From positions 15,026 through 79,025 of the forward strand of contig JBBIRB010000007.1 of NCBI GenBank assembly GCA_037442025.1: DNA of 64,000 nucleotides, given 5' to 3'. Source of the DNA: UBA2287 sp037442025 (GTDB taxonomy: Bacteria; Bacteroidota; Bacteroidia; Bacteroidales; Tenuifilaceae). Position numbers and translations under genes: made by a program. The notes under the pieces were generated by a model. It was not told the DNA's origin. It ran no database searches and saw nothing but the letters and a program-made list of their open reading frames with translations. Below, piece after piece: positions 26,219-34,915 of this stretch; position 1 is the stretch's first letter; each line of letters begins with the position of its first letter.

Positions 26219-27730
26219 TTATCTTCCTCCCCTCCCTCCGAAAGTGTTCCTCCGCATATTGGGTTTTAAATGGCTGTAAAATCTATCGGAAACCGCAAGA
26301 TCGCGCCAAGCACCTATTTCAGTAACTATACTGCCCCAGCCTCCTCCCCTAACAATTACTCCACTGGCCGATTGCGCATTGCACCAATCTTGAACATTAG
26401 CATTTCCATTACTGTCGAGGGTTCCGTCACCAGGTGTACCTTCAAAGTTCAAACCATCAGCATTGGCTGCAATTGTTATTTCCCATAAATTTCCGCTCAG
26501 CTCCATTACCCCAAAGCACGATGCGCCTGCTCCTATCCTGGTAGTACCCTCGCTGGCGGCAAAGCCAGTTCTGAGAGGCCCTCTTAATCCCCAACCCTCG
26601 CTAGCAACAATATTACCATGGTTGGCAAGTCCGTGTTGGCCAGTAGAAACTTCGACCACACTTTCAAATTCTGTACCATCGTTTATTACCGAATTGGCGT
26701 TTACTACATAGGGTGTTCCCCATGCAAATTCACCAGCAACAGGGTTCTGAATTCCTCGACAGGCCTTTTCAAATTCCATTTCTGTTATGGGTCGCAAAGC
26801 GGCCCAATCGAGATAAGCAGCCAAATCGGCCCAGGAAAGGAAGTTGGCTGCCCTATGCTGTGCATCGTTAATTTCGTTTAAAATGCTGTTGCCATTGCCA
26901 TTAACTGCATAAATTGCTGGCATAGTATTTTCAATCCCAGGTTTAGCAATTACAATAGCATTTCGATGAAGACTGTCGGGTACGTTTGGATTGACCATAA
27001 CAAAGGAACCAACTGGCATGTTGGGCGATCGCCAGGTACGGTTTTTCTGCTGAGTATAAGTTAAAGTATTTAGGAAATCGACATACTGTTGCTGCGACAC
27101 TTCATATTTCATTAAATAAAAGGGGTTAAAACCCTTTGGAAAATTCAATGGGATGTCGCCAACAAGCGAGGGTGGAGCGATAAAATTATTAGGGTTAACA
27201 ATGGAAAGGGTTCCATTGGGAATTACTTGCTCACTGGCAATTTGGTAAGGTAACCCATTAACACCACCAATGGACGAGATGGAAGCACCATCGCCAAGAT
27301 AATATGGCCCCTGGGGAATATAAACCATTTCTATTCCATAAACCCTGATTTGGGTATAGTTTGATATTTCCTGATTTATTTTTAAAGTGATTAAGGTTGG
27401 CAATACAGAAAATTGACCTTCGTAGGCAGGGCGAACAAAAGCCCCCTTCCCATCGGCTGCTGCAACAATGGCGAGGGGGCTATTACTAGTGTGATCGCTG
27501 CTATTATTACTTAATTGTAAATGCTCCCAAATTCCATTTGAACTTTTAGCTTTTACAAAAACCCATACAGCATCGTGGCTTCCATTTGTAATGTTCCATG
27601 CATTGCTCCACGAAAAAGAAATACTAATTCTGTCGCCCTGAAGCTGTGCTGAACTGAATTGCAGGTTGTTGGCCAACGAAAGCAAAGGTACAACGAAAAC
27701 AAATTGTAGTATAAGCAGTTTGCGTACCAC
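26219..27730 (-). CDS. Secreted formylglycine-generating-enzyme-like (SUMF1) protein
   Basis: A 503-residue protein starting at GTG 27730: the codon before it is an in-frame TGA and no ATG precedes the signal peptide (LLILQFVFVVPLLSLAN). An N-terminal beta-sandwich-like region (about 20-140) precedes the FGE-sulfatase fold, with MVYIPQGPYYLGDG, YLMKYEVSQQQYVDFLN, GVMELSGNLWEI and VRGGGW. Catalytic Cys residues of true FGE are not evident, so it is more likely a binding or structural member. It sits between the DUF4465 and T9SS-sorted genes in a cobalamin-riboswitch operon. The C-terminus is GGRGGR. Confidence 0.85.
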   Translation of the reverse strand: MVRKLLILQFVFVVPLLSLANNLQFSSAQLQGDRISISFSWSNAWNITNGSHDAVWVFVKAKSSNGIWEHLQLSNNSSDHTSNSPLAIVAAADGKGAFVRPAYEGQFSVLPTLITLKINQEISNYTQIRVYGIEMVYIPQGPYYLGDGASISSIGGVNGLPYQIASEQVIPNGTLSIVNPNNFIAPPSLVGDIPLNFPKGFNPFYLMKYEVSQQQYVDFLNTLTYTQQKNRTWRSPNMPVGSFVMVNPNVPDSLHRNAIVIAKPGIENTMPAIYAVNGNGNSILNEINDAQHRAANFLSWADLAAYLDWAALRPITEMEFEKACRGIQNPVAGEFAWGTPYVVNANSVINDGTEFESVVEVSTGQHGLANHGNIVASEGWGLRGPLRTGFAASEGTTRIGAGASCFGVMELSGNLWEITIAANADGLNFEGTPGDGTLDSNGNANVQDWCNAQSASGVIVRGGGWGSIVTEIGAWRDLAVSDRFYSHLKPNMRRNTFGGRGGR

Positions 27731-27737
27731 TCAATTT

Positions 27738-28472
27738 CTAATTCTGTATGAACTTAATTTTATCGATAGCAACGTACGAGGGTGTATTCATTCCATACTC
27801 GCCCGAATCGGACGAAGTGAGTTTAAAAACAATTTTATTAACGCTTCCCAACGAGGACAGGTTGATTCGAGTCCACTTTTTCACAATATAGTCCTGAGCT
27901 GAGCTGGCAAAACGAAAATCGGCCAAGTAAAACTCGACCGAATTGGTGAGATTTGTACCATTATAACCCTCAATGGTTAAAAGAAACCAATCGGGATCGG
28001 TGCCATTAACCCCTCCAAATTTTTTAGAGTAAAGGTCGCCATTTAGCATGGAAAAGTAGGCGTAGGTTGAGTTAGTTACATCTACCTCTGTTGGCTCAAC
28101 AAGCCAATCGAAAGTGATATGGGTTGTATTGCCCATGCAATAGGCAACCGAATACACATTTGTTGACACCTGATTTTCAGAAACCATAGCACTATACTGA
28201 TTGGCCATACCCTGTGTAGCAATATCTGTAATATTTGAAAAGGCAAAGCCGGTCCACGATGTGAACCCTCCACCCCAATCGTTAAATGTATTTGCAAAAG
28301 TGGCAATACCAATTTTCTTTCCACCCGAACCATCGCTCCCGTTCCAATAGGAGTTTGCTTCGAGGTTCAGGCTCTGAAAATCGATAATCACCTCTGAGTT
28401 CTTTTCCTTTTCACAGGAAACTAGAAAGAATGTAAAAACTACAGAGAATGCGAGAATAAGATTTCTTTTCAT
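27738..28472 (-). CDS. DUF4465 surface-type lipoprotein
   Basis: A 244-residue lipoprotein (signal with lipobox FLVSC, Cys about 20). The DUF4465 hallmarks are SYWNGSDGSGGKKIG, FNDWGGGFTSWTGFAFSN and a C-terminal WTRINLSSLGSVNKIVFKLTSSDSGEYG, ending in a YVAIDKIKF strand. In Bacteroidota, DUF4465 lipoproteins recur in cobalamin-regulated loci, and a B12-binding role has been proposed for this kind of protein (recalled, not checked). Here a cobalamin riboswitch lies directly upstream, which supports a link to B12 capture. First gene of the operon, 7 bp before the FGE-like gene. Confidence 0.88.
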   Translation of the reverse strand: MKRNLILAFSVVFTFFLVSCEKEKNSEVIIDFQSLNLEANSYWNGSDGSGGKKIGIATFANTFNDWGGGFTSWTGFAFSNITDIATQGMANQYSAMVSENQVSTNVYSVAYCMGNTTHITFDWLVEPTEVDVTNSTYAYFSMLNGDLYSKKFGGVNGTDPDWFLLTIEGYNGTNLTNSVEFYLADFRFASSAQDYIVKKWTRINLSSLGSVNKIVFKLTSSDSGEYGMNTPSYVAIDKIKFIQN

Positions 28473-28584
28473 TTTGTTTTAGGTTTTATTGTTAAACAAT
28501 TAAACCCTCAACGGTAAAGCTAAATTGGCTAAAAACGAAGAGCAGCAGCACTTCTTCAGCTTTTTTTCCCGAAAGCTTACGAAT

Positions 28585-28740
28585 TGAGGTTTGCTCCAAC
28601 AGGTTTTCTGGCTTACTCCCCTTTGGTCGGCCTTCCCATCTCTTTGTATTCACTAACGAGACAGTGGCAAAAGGTTGACAAAAGGTTAAGGAGATTACAG
28701 CAGCGGGTACTGCCCCCGATTTCCACGGGATTCCCTAATT
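28585..28740 (-). ncRNA. Cobalamin (adenosylcobalamin-type) riboswitch
   Basis: Read on the minus strand, the conserved core elements occur in order: GGGAA then GTGGAAATC, a CCCGCTGCTGTAA block (near 28695-28710), GCCACTG (near 28662-28668), GGGAAGGC (near 28629-28637) and the B12-box-like AGCCAGAAAACCTG (near 28598-28612). These match the class-defining order of cobalamin riboswitches. It lies 113 bp upstream of the DUF4465 start, in the leader of that operon. High cobalamin would be expected to reduce expression of the three genes downstream. Confidence 0.93.
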
Positions 28741-28871
28741 GATAACGCAGTAAATATACAACACAAAAATTACATAGCTGCGTAAACGCTTACGATAATA
28801 TTAATGTTTTTCAACAAATCGGTTTTTAGTTATATTTACAAACTCATGCTGGAATATAAAAACCTTTTGAA

Positions 28872-30341
28872 TTGGAACTTCTAATTGGAAGCGGACTTTT
28901 AGTTTTTTCGTTAATGCTTGTTGCAGCCATTCTGGCCAGCAAAACGAGTGGTCGGCTGGGCGTACCTGCACTGCTCGTTTTCCTTGCAATAGGCATTTTA
29001 GCAGGTGAAGATGCTTTGAGCATTGTTAGTTTCAACGATTTTAATATAAGCCAATATTTGGGAATAGTGTCGCTCACAACCATTCTTTTCTCAGGAGGAT
29101 TAGATACGAGGCTCAAGAGTGTTCGGCCCATTATGTGGCGAGGCGTTTCGTTATCGACCGTTGGTGTTGCAGGAACTGCACTGGCTGTTGGACTTTTGGT
29201 TTGGGCTCTAACCAATTTTAGTTTAATTGAAGGGCTACTATTAGGATCCATTATAGCATCGACCGATGCGGCTGCTGTTTTCTCAATTCTTCGTTCAAAA
29301 AATCTTGAACTCAAGCACAACCTCCGTCCTATTCTCGAGTTGGAGTCGGGAAGCAACGACCCAATGGCCTACATGCTAACTTTAATTTTCTCTTTTGTAC
29401 TGGCTGGTCAGGGTTTCCCCGGAGGTAGTGTGGTAATGTTTTTCATCCTTCAGGTGGGAGTTGGAATTCTTCTGGGTTTGCTTATGGGCAAACTAATGGA
29501 ATGGCTAATTAACAGAATCGATCTCGATTACGATGGGTTGTATTCGGTTCTAATTTTGGCACTGGCTTTTTTAACATACTCGCTAACCGACCTGCTTCGA
29601 GGCAACGGATTCCTGGCGGTTTACATAGCTGCAGTATTTGTTGGCAACCAAAACTTCATTCACAAAAAATCGATCATGCGATTTTTCGATGGACTGGCCT
29701 GGCTAATGCAAATTGTAATGTTTGTTGCGTTGGGCATTTTGCTAGTCCCATCGCAAATAGGGCCTGTACTTGGAACGGGGATCTTAGTGGCTGTTATTCT
29801 TATTTTCATTGCTCGGCCTGCGGGAGTATTTCTGAGTTTAATCCCATTCAGAATGACATTCAAGGACCGGCTCTTCATTTCGTGGGTTGGCTTGAGGGGT
29901 GCGGTTCCCATTGTGTTTGCATCGTACCCTATAATTTTAGGGGTTGAAAAAGGTGAAACCATTTTTAATATCGTATTCTTTGTAGTGGTTGCATCGGTTT
30001 TATTACAGGGAACCACGTTTGCTGTAATTGCCAGATGGCTCAACCTGCTGCGGCCTGTTAAAACGAAAACCCGATACCCACTCGAACTCGAAACCCGTAA
30101 CGATTTTCACAACGAACTTTTCGAGGTGGAGGTTTCGCAAGGCTGCATTGCCGATGGTAAAACCATTGTTGAACTTAATATTCCTGCAAACGTTCTGATT
30201 GTGCTGATAAACCGCAGCAACAAATTCATTACGCCCAACGGAACAACCGAAATTAAAGGCGGCGACAAGTTGCTGGTAATGACCGACAATATTATTGAGC
30301 TGGAGCAACTTAATAGTTGCCTGGGTATTCACGAAGTGTGA
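28872..30341 (+). CDS. K+/H+ antiporter of CPA1 family with TrkA-C domain
   Basis: A 489-residue protein starting at TTG 28872: an in-frame TAA at 28857 leaves no ATG upstream, and the protein aligns with the family from ELLIGSGLLVF. About twelve membrane segments follow, with the ion-path region IIASTDAAAVFSILR and ESGSNDPMAYMLT (Asn-Asp pair). A C-terminal RCK/TrkA-C domain (about 405-489) has VELNIPANVLIVLINR and GGDKLLVMTD. This is the architecture of NhaP2/CvrA-type potassium/proton antiporters. The stop is 14 bp from the stop of the convergent D-serine-dehydratase-like gene. Confidence 0.9.
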   Translation: MELLIGSGLLVFSLMLVAAILASKTSGRLGVPALLVFLAIGILAGEDALSIVSFNDFNISQYLGIVSLTTILFSGGLDTRLKSVRPIMWRGVSLSTVGVAGTALAVGLLVWALTNFSLIEGLLLGSIIASTDAAAVFSILRSKNLELKHNLRPILELESGSNDPMAYMLTLIFSFVLAGQGFPGGSVVMFFILQVGVGILLGLLMGKLMEWLINRIDLDYDGLYSVLILALAFLTYSLTDLLRGNGFLAVYIAAVFVGNQNFIHKKSIMRFFDGLAWLMQIVMFVALGILLVPSQIGPVLGTGILVAVILIFIARPAGVFLSLIPFRMTFKDRLFISWVGLRGAVPIVFASYPIILGVEKGETIFNIVFFVVVASVLLQGTTFAVIARWLNLLRPVKTKTRYPLELETRNDFHNELFEVEVSQGCIADGKTIVELNIPANVLIVLINRSNKFITPNGTTEIKGGDKLLVMTDNIIELEQLNSCLGIHEV

Positions 30342-30355
30342 AATACAATAAATTT

Positions 30356-31456
30356 CTAACGAAGACAACTAAATAATTTCAAATCATCCACACAATATAG
30401 TTCACTCATGCAACTTACTGTTAAGCACGAGTGGGCTGGTAGAATGGCTAACCAGTCGCCTTCGCAAATAGTGTTGAAAAAAACGGTATTACTCCCTTTA
30501 ATAACACCATGTTCCTGCGATACTGACTGCAAAAAAACGTTTTCAATAGGATTCGTCCACGTATTGTCGTTGTTCAACCTGCAAACAGCACCAAAGGAAA
30601 CCTCTCCCGATTGTTGAATATATGTATCTTTTGATAAATGCACAGCACCGCCCCAAATTACTGCTCTGTTTTCGCTCGGATAAACTGCATTTACCGGGCA
30701 GGCCAATGCAACTGCAATGGATTCAACGTCACAAACCCCATGCGATGCCTGTTGCATATCGAAAAACACAAAATTGCCCGGACGTAACTCATCGACACCC
30801 CGAAAAACAGAGGCCAGAGTGCTTGTTGGAGTATCGCCATACGACACCATTAAATTGGGAAAATGTGTTACCCATCGCCTTTTAAGCTCTTCTAAAACAC
30901 CTATGGCTTGGCCATTTAGTACCTCAATTTCTAACGGCTTTACATTATACGAATGCCCTGCATGGGAAAGAAAACCAGAAAACGAGAGGTTACTTCTACT
31001 ATTTATATAATCTATTACGTCGGCAATTTGCTTGTGGTCGTTCATATTAAACCCGCTTCTACCTTGCCCCGTATCAATTTCTAACATAATTGAAACGTTT
31101 CCCGTTACATGTTGAGCTACCTGCTTGGCTCCATTTACAGTTGAAGTAATGAGAGTTAATTTTACTTCGTTCGCGAGTAAATTAATGTGTTCGAATTGAC
31201 TTGGCGACGGGGGGATTGCCAGCAGAATATCTTTCCAACCATCGGATGCAAAATACTGAGCCATAGGTACCGATGAAACAGCTATTCGATCGACTCCGTA
31301 GGTTCGGAACCAACGACCAACCTCAGCGCTCTGATGGGTTTTAAAGTGAGGGCGGAGAACCACACCAAGTTTATGGGCCTTTTCGACCATAAACTGAATA
31401 TTTGCAAGACATTTTGCCTTGTTAAGCAGCAGAGTAGGTTTATTGAAAGGCAACAT
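30356..31456 (-). CDS. D-serine dehydratase-like / D-threonine aldolase-type PLP enzyme
   Basis: A 366-residue fold-type III (alanine racemase-like) enzyme. The PLP lysine is probably Lys39 in RPHFKTHQS, and the C-terminal metal site is the His342-x-Cys344 pair in AHSCLT typical of DSD1/D-threonine aldolase-type enzymes. The TIM barrel holds VMLEIDTGQGRSGF and FSGFLSHAGHSY. It would cleave or deaminate a D-hydroxy-amino acid such as D-serine or D-threonine. It is the last of three tightly packed genes (BASS transporter, metallohydrolase, this one), 3 bp after its neighbour. The substrate is not determined. Confidence 0.87.
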   Translation of the reverse strand: MLPFNKPTLLLNKAKCLANIQFMVEKAHKLGVVLRPHFKTHQSAEVGRWFRTYGVDRIAVSSVPMAQYFASDGWKDILLAIPPSPSQFEHINLLANEVKLTLITSTVNGAKQVAQHVTGNVSIMLEIDTGQGRSGFNMNDHKQIADVIDYINSRSNLSFSGFLSHAGHSYNVKPLEIEVLNGQAIGVLEELKRRWVTHFPNLMVSYGDTPTSTLASVFRGVDELRPGNFVFFDMQQASHGVCDVESIAVALACPVNAVYPSENRAVIWGGAVHLSKDTYIQQSGEVSFGAVCRLNNDNTWTNPIENVFLQSVSQEHGVIKGSNTVFFNTICEGDWLAILPAHSCLTVSCMSELYCVDDLKLFSCLR

Positions 31457-31459
31457 TAT

Positions 31460-32221
31460 TTAAACCTCAATTGTAAGTCCATCGTAGGCCAACATAACAT
31501 TTTCGGGTAAGTTTTTCTGTACCAATTGGTATAAGCCCATTTGATGGCTAATGTGAGTAATGAAAGCTTTTCGGGGGCTCAGCTCGGAAATTAATTTGAG
31601 TGCTTCGGGGAGTGAAAAATGTGAAATGTGTTTTTGCTGTCTCAATGCACCCACAACTAAAAACTTACACCCAACAAGTTTCTCCTTTTCCTCTTCCGAT
31701 ATAAAGTTGACATCGGTAAGGTATGCAAAGTCGCCAATTCGAAAGCTGTATACAGGCAATTTATTGTGAAAAGCCCTAATAGGAATAATTTTAACTCCCA
31801 TAACGTTGAACGGTTGACCCTCAATTGGGTAAAGCACTAATTCGGGGGCTCCCGGATATTTCTCCTCCTCAAAAACATACGAAAAATGGCACTTCAGAGC
31901 CTCATGCACTCTCGTCTCTGCCCAAATGTTCATAGGTTTCTGCATTAGGTAGTTGAAGGCTCTAACATCATCAAGCCCCGCAATGTGGTCGCGATGCTCA
32001 TGGGTAATTATAATGGCATCGAGGGTTTTAACCCTAGCCCTGAGCATTTGCTGACGAAAATCGGGGCCCGCATCAATAAGGATGTTTGTTCCGTTGCTTG
32101 AAACCAATGCCGATGTTCGAAGGCGCTTATCGCGCAAATCGGCAGACTGGCAGTTGGGACAAGGGCATGCAATAACGGGTACGCCCTGCGAAGTTCCAGT
32201 GCCTAAAAAAGTTATGGTCAC
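31460..32221 (-). CDS. MBL-fold metallohydrolase, PhnP-like
   Basis: A 253-residue beta-lactamase-fold metallohydrolase beginning with GTG at 32219-32221, 1 bp after the stop of the BASS gene. Metal ligands are visible in HEHRDH (74-79), RAFHNK and TDVNFIS, with a final THISH. The N-terminal CPCPNC cluster is typical of the PhnP/phosphodiesterase branch, where it binds an additional zinc. Family members hydrolyse cyclic phosphodiesters such as 5-phosphoribosyl 1,2-cyclic phosphate. No phosphonate genes are nearby, so the actual substrate is open. Confidence 0.88.
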   Translation of the reverse strand: MTITFLGTGTSQGVPVIACPCPNCQSADLRDKRLRTSALVSSNGTNILIDAGPDFRQQMLRARVKTLDAIIITHEHRDHIAGLDDVRAFNYLMQKPMNIWAETRVHEALKCHFSYVFEEEKYPGAPELVLYPIEGQPFNVMGVKIIPIRAFHNKLPVYSFRIGDFAYLTDVNFISEEEKEKLVGCKFLVVGALRQQKHISHFSLPEALKLISELSPRKAFITHISHQMGLYQLVQKNLPENVMLAYDGLTIEV

Positions 32222-32222
32222 T

Positions 32223-33173
32223 TTACGCGTTTTTAGTTTGTAACGATTTTATTGACAAAAAGATAAGATAAAAAAGTACCATTACGGCTAGTACAGCCGA
32301 AGGGATAGTTGCTTCCTTTCCAAAAAGGGTTAGGGAAGTAAAAACAGAGAAACCAGAACTTTTTATGGTTGCAAGCATATTTTGCGTTAACCTAATTGAT
32401 GGTTCAACCTTAAATTTTTTTGCTAAAAATTCATATGCTATTCCCAATCCGAAAAGGCCAATGAAAAGAACAAAACCCACAAGAAGCAACTTTTTGGGGT
32501 CGTCATAAACCACATCGCGATTAAGGCCAACCGCTACAAAAATTAGAAATGCAAACCCCCAATCGACCACTTTACCTCTAACACGTTGAATAATTGGAAA
32601 CCAATATTTGACTCGAAGCAGCTGGGCAATCAGCAAGGGGAATACAACAAGTTGCAGCATGGTAATAAATAAATCGAGAGGTTTAATCCCTTTGCTCCCG
32701 GCAAATACCTCGACCAAAACGGGTGCAAAAAAAATGGAAGCCAAAAATGCTGCTGAAACTCCTATAATTGCATAATTTACATCGCCCTTCAGAATATATG
32801 AGAATGGGATTATGGCAACGCCTGGGGGTGCTGCAACAATAACTACAAAACCGTAAAAAAGGTCGTCGGAAGGCATTAAAATCCAGGCTAATGTAAGTAA
32901 AACGAACCCAAATAGGAAGTAGTTAAGCGCAATACCTGCAAAAAAGGGAACTACCACTTTGCGCAGCGAATTAATTACAGCGAAATCGAGCCCTGTGAGC
33001 GAAAATGTCATTGTTAAAGCTAAGGCAATAATAGTGTAGGATTTTAACATTTCGGCATAACCTCCAAAAGTTAAACCTGCAATAACAGCAAAAACCAGTA
33101 TAGAATTTCGGTTTAGAAGAATAATCCTAATTAATCTCATAGCATGTGGTTGACAAGCCAAATATAGCATCAT
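32223..33173 (-). CDS. BASS-family (bile acid:sodium symporter-like) transporter
   Basis: Up to 316 residues with nine to ten membrane segments. AAPPGVAIIPFSYILKGD and the late SSGFSVFTSLTLFGKEATIPSAV match the two core signatures of the BASS/SBF fold, in which crossed unwound helices bind Na+ and an organic anion. The Met at 33140 (residue 12, MRLIRIIL) may be the true start, since the first 11 residues look unlike a membrane-protein N-terminus. The substrate is unknown. First gene of the operon running to 30356. Divergent to the RsmI-like gene. Confidence 0.83.
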   Translation of the reverse strand: MMLYLACQPHAMRLIRIILLNRNSILVFAVIAGLTFGGYAEMLKSYTIIALALTMTFSLTGLDFAVINSLRKVVVPFFAGIALNYFLFGFVLLTLAWILMPSDDLFYGFVVIVAAPPGVAIIPFSYILKGDVNYAIIGVSAAFLASIFFAPVLVEVFAGSKGIKPLDLFITMLQLVVFPLLIAQLLRVKYWFPIIQRVRGKVVDWGFAFLIFVAVGLNRDVVYDDPKKLLLVGFVLFIGLFGLGIAYEFLAKKFKVEPSIRLTQNMLATIKSSGFSVFTSLTLFGKEATIPSAVLAVMVLFYLIFLSIKSLQTKNA

Positions 33174-33219
33174 TTTTCGAACCGCTAGTTAGAATAATAT
33201 CCCTAACTTTAAGCCAAAA

Positions 33220-33927
33220 ATGTTAGGCAAACTTTTCCTGATACCAACTACTCTTGGCGGAGAAAATATAAATGATGTAATACCCGCTAATGTAATTGAT
33301 AAAACCCGTGAAATTGACCATTTCATTGTTGAAGACATCCGTACAGCTCGCCGCTACCTATCGAAACTAAAACCCATTATACCTATAAGCGAAATTCAGT
33401 TCTTCGAACTGAACGAGCATACAACACAAATACAAGCTGAAAAGTTGATAGCCCCATTGCTCCAGGGCAAATTGGTTGGTCTCCTTTCCGAAGCAGGCGT
33501 TCCGGCTGTAGCCGACCCAGGGTCGAACATTGTTGCCCTAGCACACAGAATGGGGATTGAAGTAATACCCCTTACGGGGCCCAGCAGCATTCTGATGGCC
33601 GTTATGGCCGGCGGATTATCGGGTCAGAACTTTGCGTTTGTTGGGTACCTGCCCGTTCAACAGCACGAAAGAGAAAAGCGCATACGGCAACTCGAACTGC
33701 GATCGCGCGAAGAGCGGCAAGCTCAATTCTTCATTGAAACCCCTTACCGTAATAACCAAATGCTCCAGTCGCTTGCAGATGTATTGGCACCACGTACATT
33801 GGTAACAGTTGCCTGCGACCTTACGCTTCCTTCACAATTTATTTCTACCCGTAAAGCAGCCGACTGGAAAAAAGAAATGCCCGACCTGCATAAAAGGCCA
33901 AGCATTTTTGGTATTATGCAGCAATAG
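33220..33927 (+). CDS. RsmI-like SAM-dependent methyltransferase (tetrapyrrole methylase fold)
   Basis: A 235-residue member of the tetrapyrrole-methylase fold. LFLIPTTLGGE at the N-terminus, ARRYLSKL, GLLSEAGVPAVADPGSNIV and PLTGPSSILMAVMAGGLSGQNFAFVGYLP are the RsmI-type core, including the SAM-binding loop. RsmI methylates the 2'-O of C1402 in 16S rRNA. This protein is shorter than typical RsmI (about 280), lacking the C-terminal part, so it may be the Bacteroidota paralogue with a different target. The stop is 3 bp from the stop of the convergent FKBP gene. Confidence 0.87.
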   Translation: MLGKLFLIPTTLGGENINDVIPANVIDKTREIDHFIVEDIRTARRYLSKLKPIIPISEIQFFELNEHTTQIQAEKLIAPLLQGKLVGLLSEAGVPAVADPGSNIVALAHRMGIEVIPLTGPSSILMAVMAGGLSGQNFAFVGYLPVQQHEREKRIRQLELRSREERQAQFFIETPYRNNQMLQSLADVLAPRTLVTVACDLTLPSQFISTRKAADWKKEMPDLHKRPSIFGIMQQ

Positions 33928-33930
33928 TTA

Positions 33931-34911
33931 CTATTTTTTACTTTCTTGCTGGGCTTTACTCAAAATCGATATTTCAAAAACCAGGGGGGTATATGGAAAA
34001 ATGGATTGGGCCCCTGTAGCGCCATAAGCTTTCGAGCTGGGTATTAGAACTTTTGCAAAACTCTCGCGACGCATTTTCTTGAGAACTATTGAGAAACCAT
34101 CGATATAGGATGCATCACCTATTTTAATGCTCATTGGCCGATAATCCTTATTGGCATCAAACATAAAATTAGCTCTTGCAACTGAATCGATATTTGTGTC
34201 GAAAACCCATCCATCGGTAAAACTGCCAATATAATTTACGCTATCTACTGTTTGGTTGGCCAAGTATAAATCGCCAAGCCCCTCATTCAGTTCAAGAAAA
34301 TACACACCATCCATCAAAATGGTATCGGGAACGGGGTCGGGATGATAATAAGCCGCTAAAAACTGATCTATCATTTCCTGCTCATAAGCATCGGGGTTGG
34401 TAACCACTCTTTGCAGGTTAATATTATATATAACCGATGAGTAAGCTGGTAAATTTTTAAACGATTGGCTTCCCCATGCAAGTCGAGAGGGCATGATAAA
34501 AGTTGCCGTACCGCCCTGTTTCATAAGCGATAAGCCATCGGTTATGCCTGCCAACATGACGCTAGTTGTGCTTTTAAAACGAGTAAAGCGGGGCACGTAT
34601 CGGGTTCGTCGGGCCCAAATCTCGTGGAGCTTGGCCAAGTCGGAATTGGAGGTTTCAAAAATATCGCCATCCAAGTTGGTGCCGGTATAATTGTACAAAA
34701 CATAGTCGTCGGCTGCGGGACTATTGCCGTCACCCTGTGTATGAATTTTATAATAAACGCCTGAAGGAGTAACCGAATAATCGGAATAGTATAAACTAAT
34801 AAAGGCTTGTAAACGAAGCATCTCATCGGCTTCGGTTTCATCAATTTCCCTTTCGCATGCGAACAACGCCAGGAGGCTAAATAATGCAATTGCAACTTTA
34901 AATCGGTTCAT
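33931..34911 (-). CDS. FKBP-type lipoprotein, fourth of a tandem set
   Basis: A 326-residue lipoprotein (lipobox LFAC, Cys about 19). Two FKBP-like domains are recognisable: about 55-170 (GVYYKIHTQGDG..., VLYNYTGTNLDG, LMKQGGTATFIMPSRLAWG) and about 200-320 (PDTILMDGVYF, VNYIGSFTDGWVFDTN, ILKKMRRESFAKVLIPSSKAYG). The aromatic residues of the prolyl-isomerase pocket are only partly conserved, so chaperone-like binding rather than catalysis is possible. It is the last gene of the nrnA operon, 4 bp after the preceding FKBP gene. Confidence 0.85.
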   Translation of the reverse strand: MNRFKVAIALFSLLALFACEREIDETEADEMLRLQAFISLYYSDYSVTPSGVYYKIHTQGDGNSPAADDYVLYNYTGTNLDGDIFETSNSDLAKLHEIWARRTRYVPRFTRFKSTTSVMLAGITDGLSLMKQGGTATFIMPSRLAWGSQSFKNLPAYSSVIYNINLQRVVTNPDAYEQEMIDQFLAAYYHPDPVPDTILMDGVYFLELNEGLGDLYLANQTVDSVNYIGSFTDGWVFDTNIDSVARANFMFDANKDYRPMSIKIGDASYIDGFSIVLKKMRRESFAKVLIPSSKAYGATGAQSIFPYTPLVFEISILSKAQQESKK

Positions 34912-34915
34912 TCTT

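Noticed and set aside
28844..29356. A 170-residue open frame antisense to the K+/H+ antiporter
   Set aside because: It is a shadow of the real gene on the other strand and has no domain.
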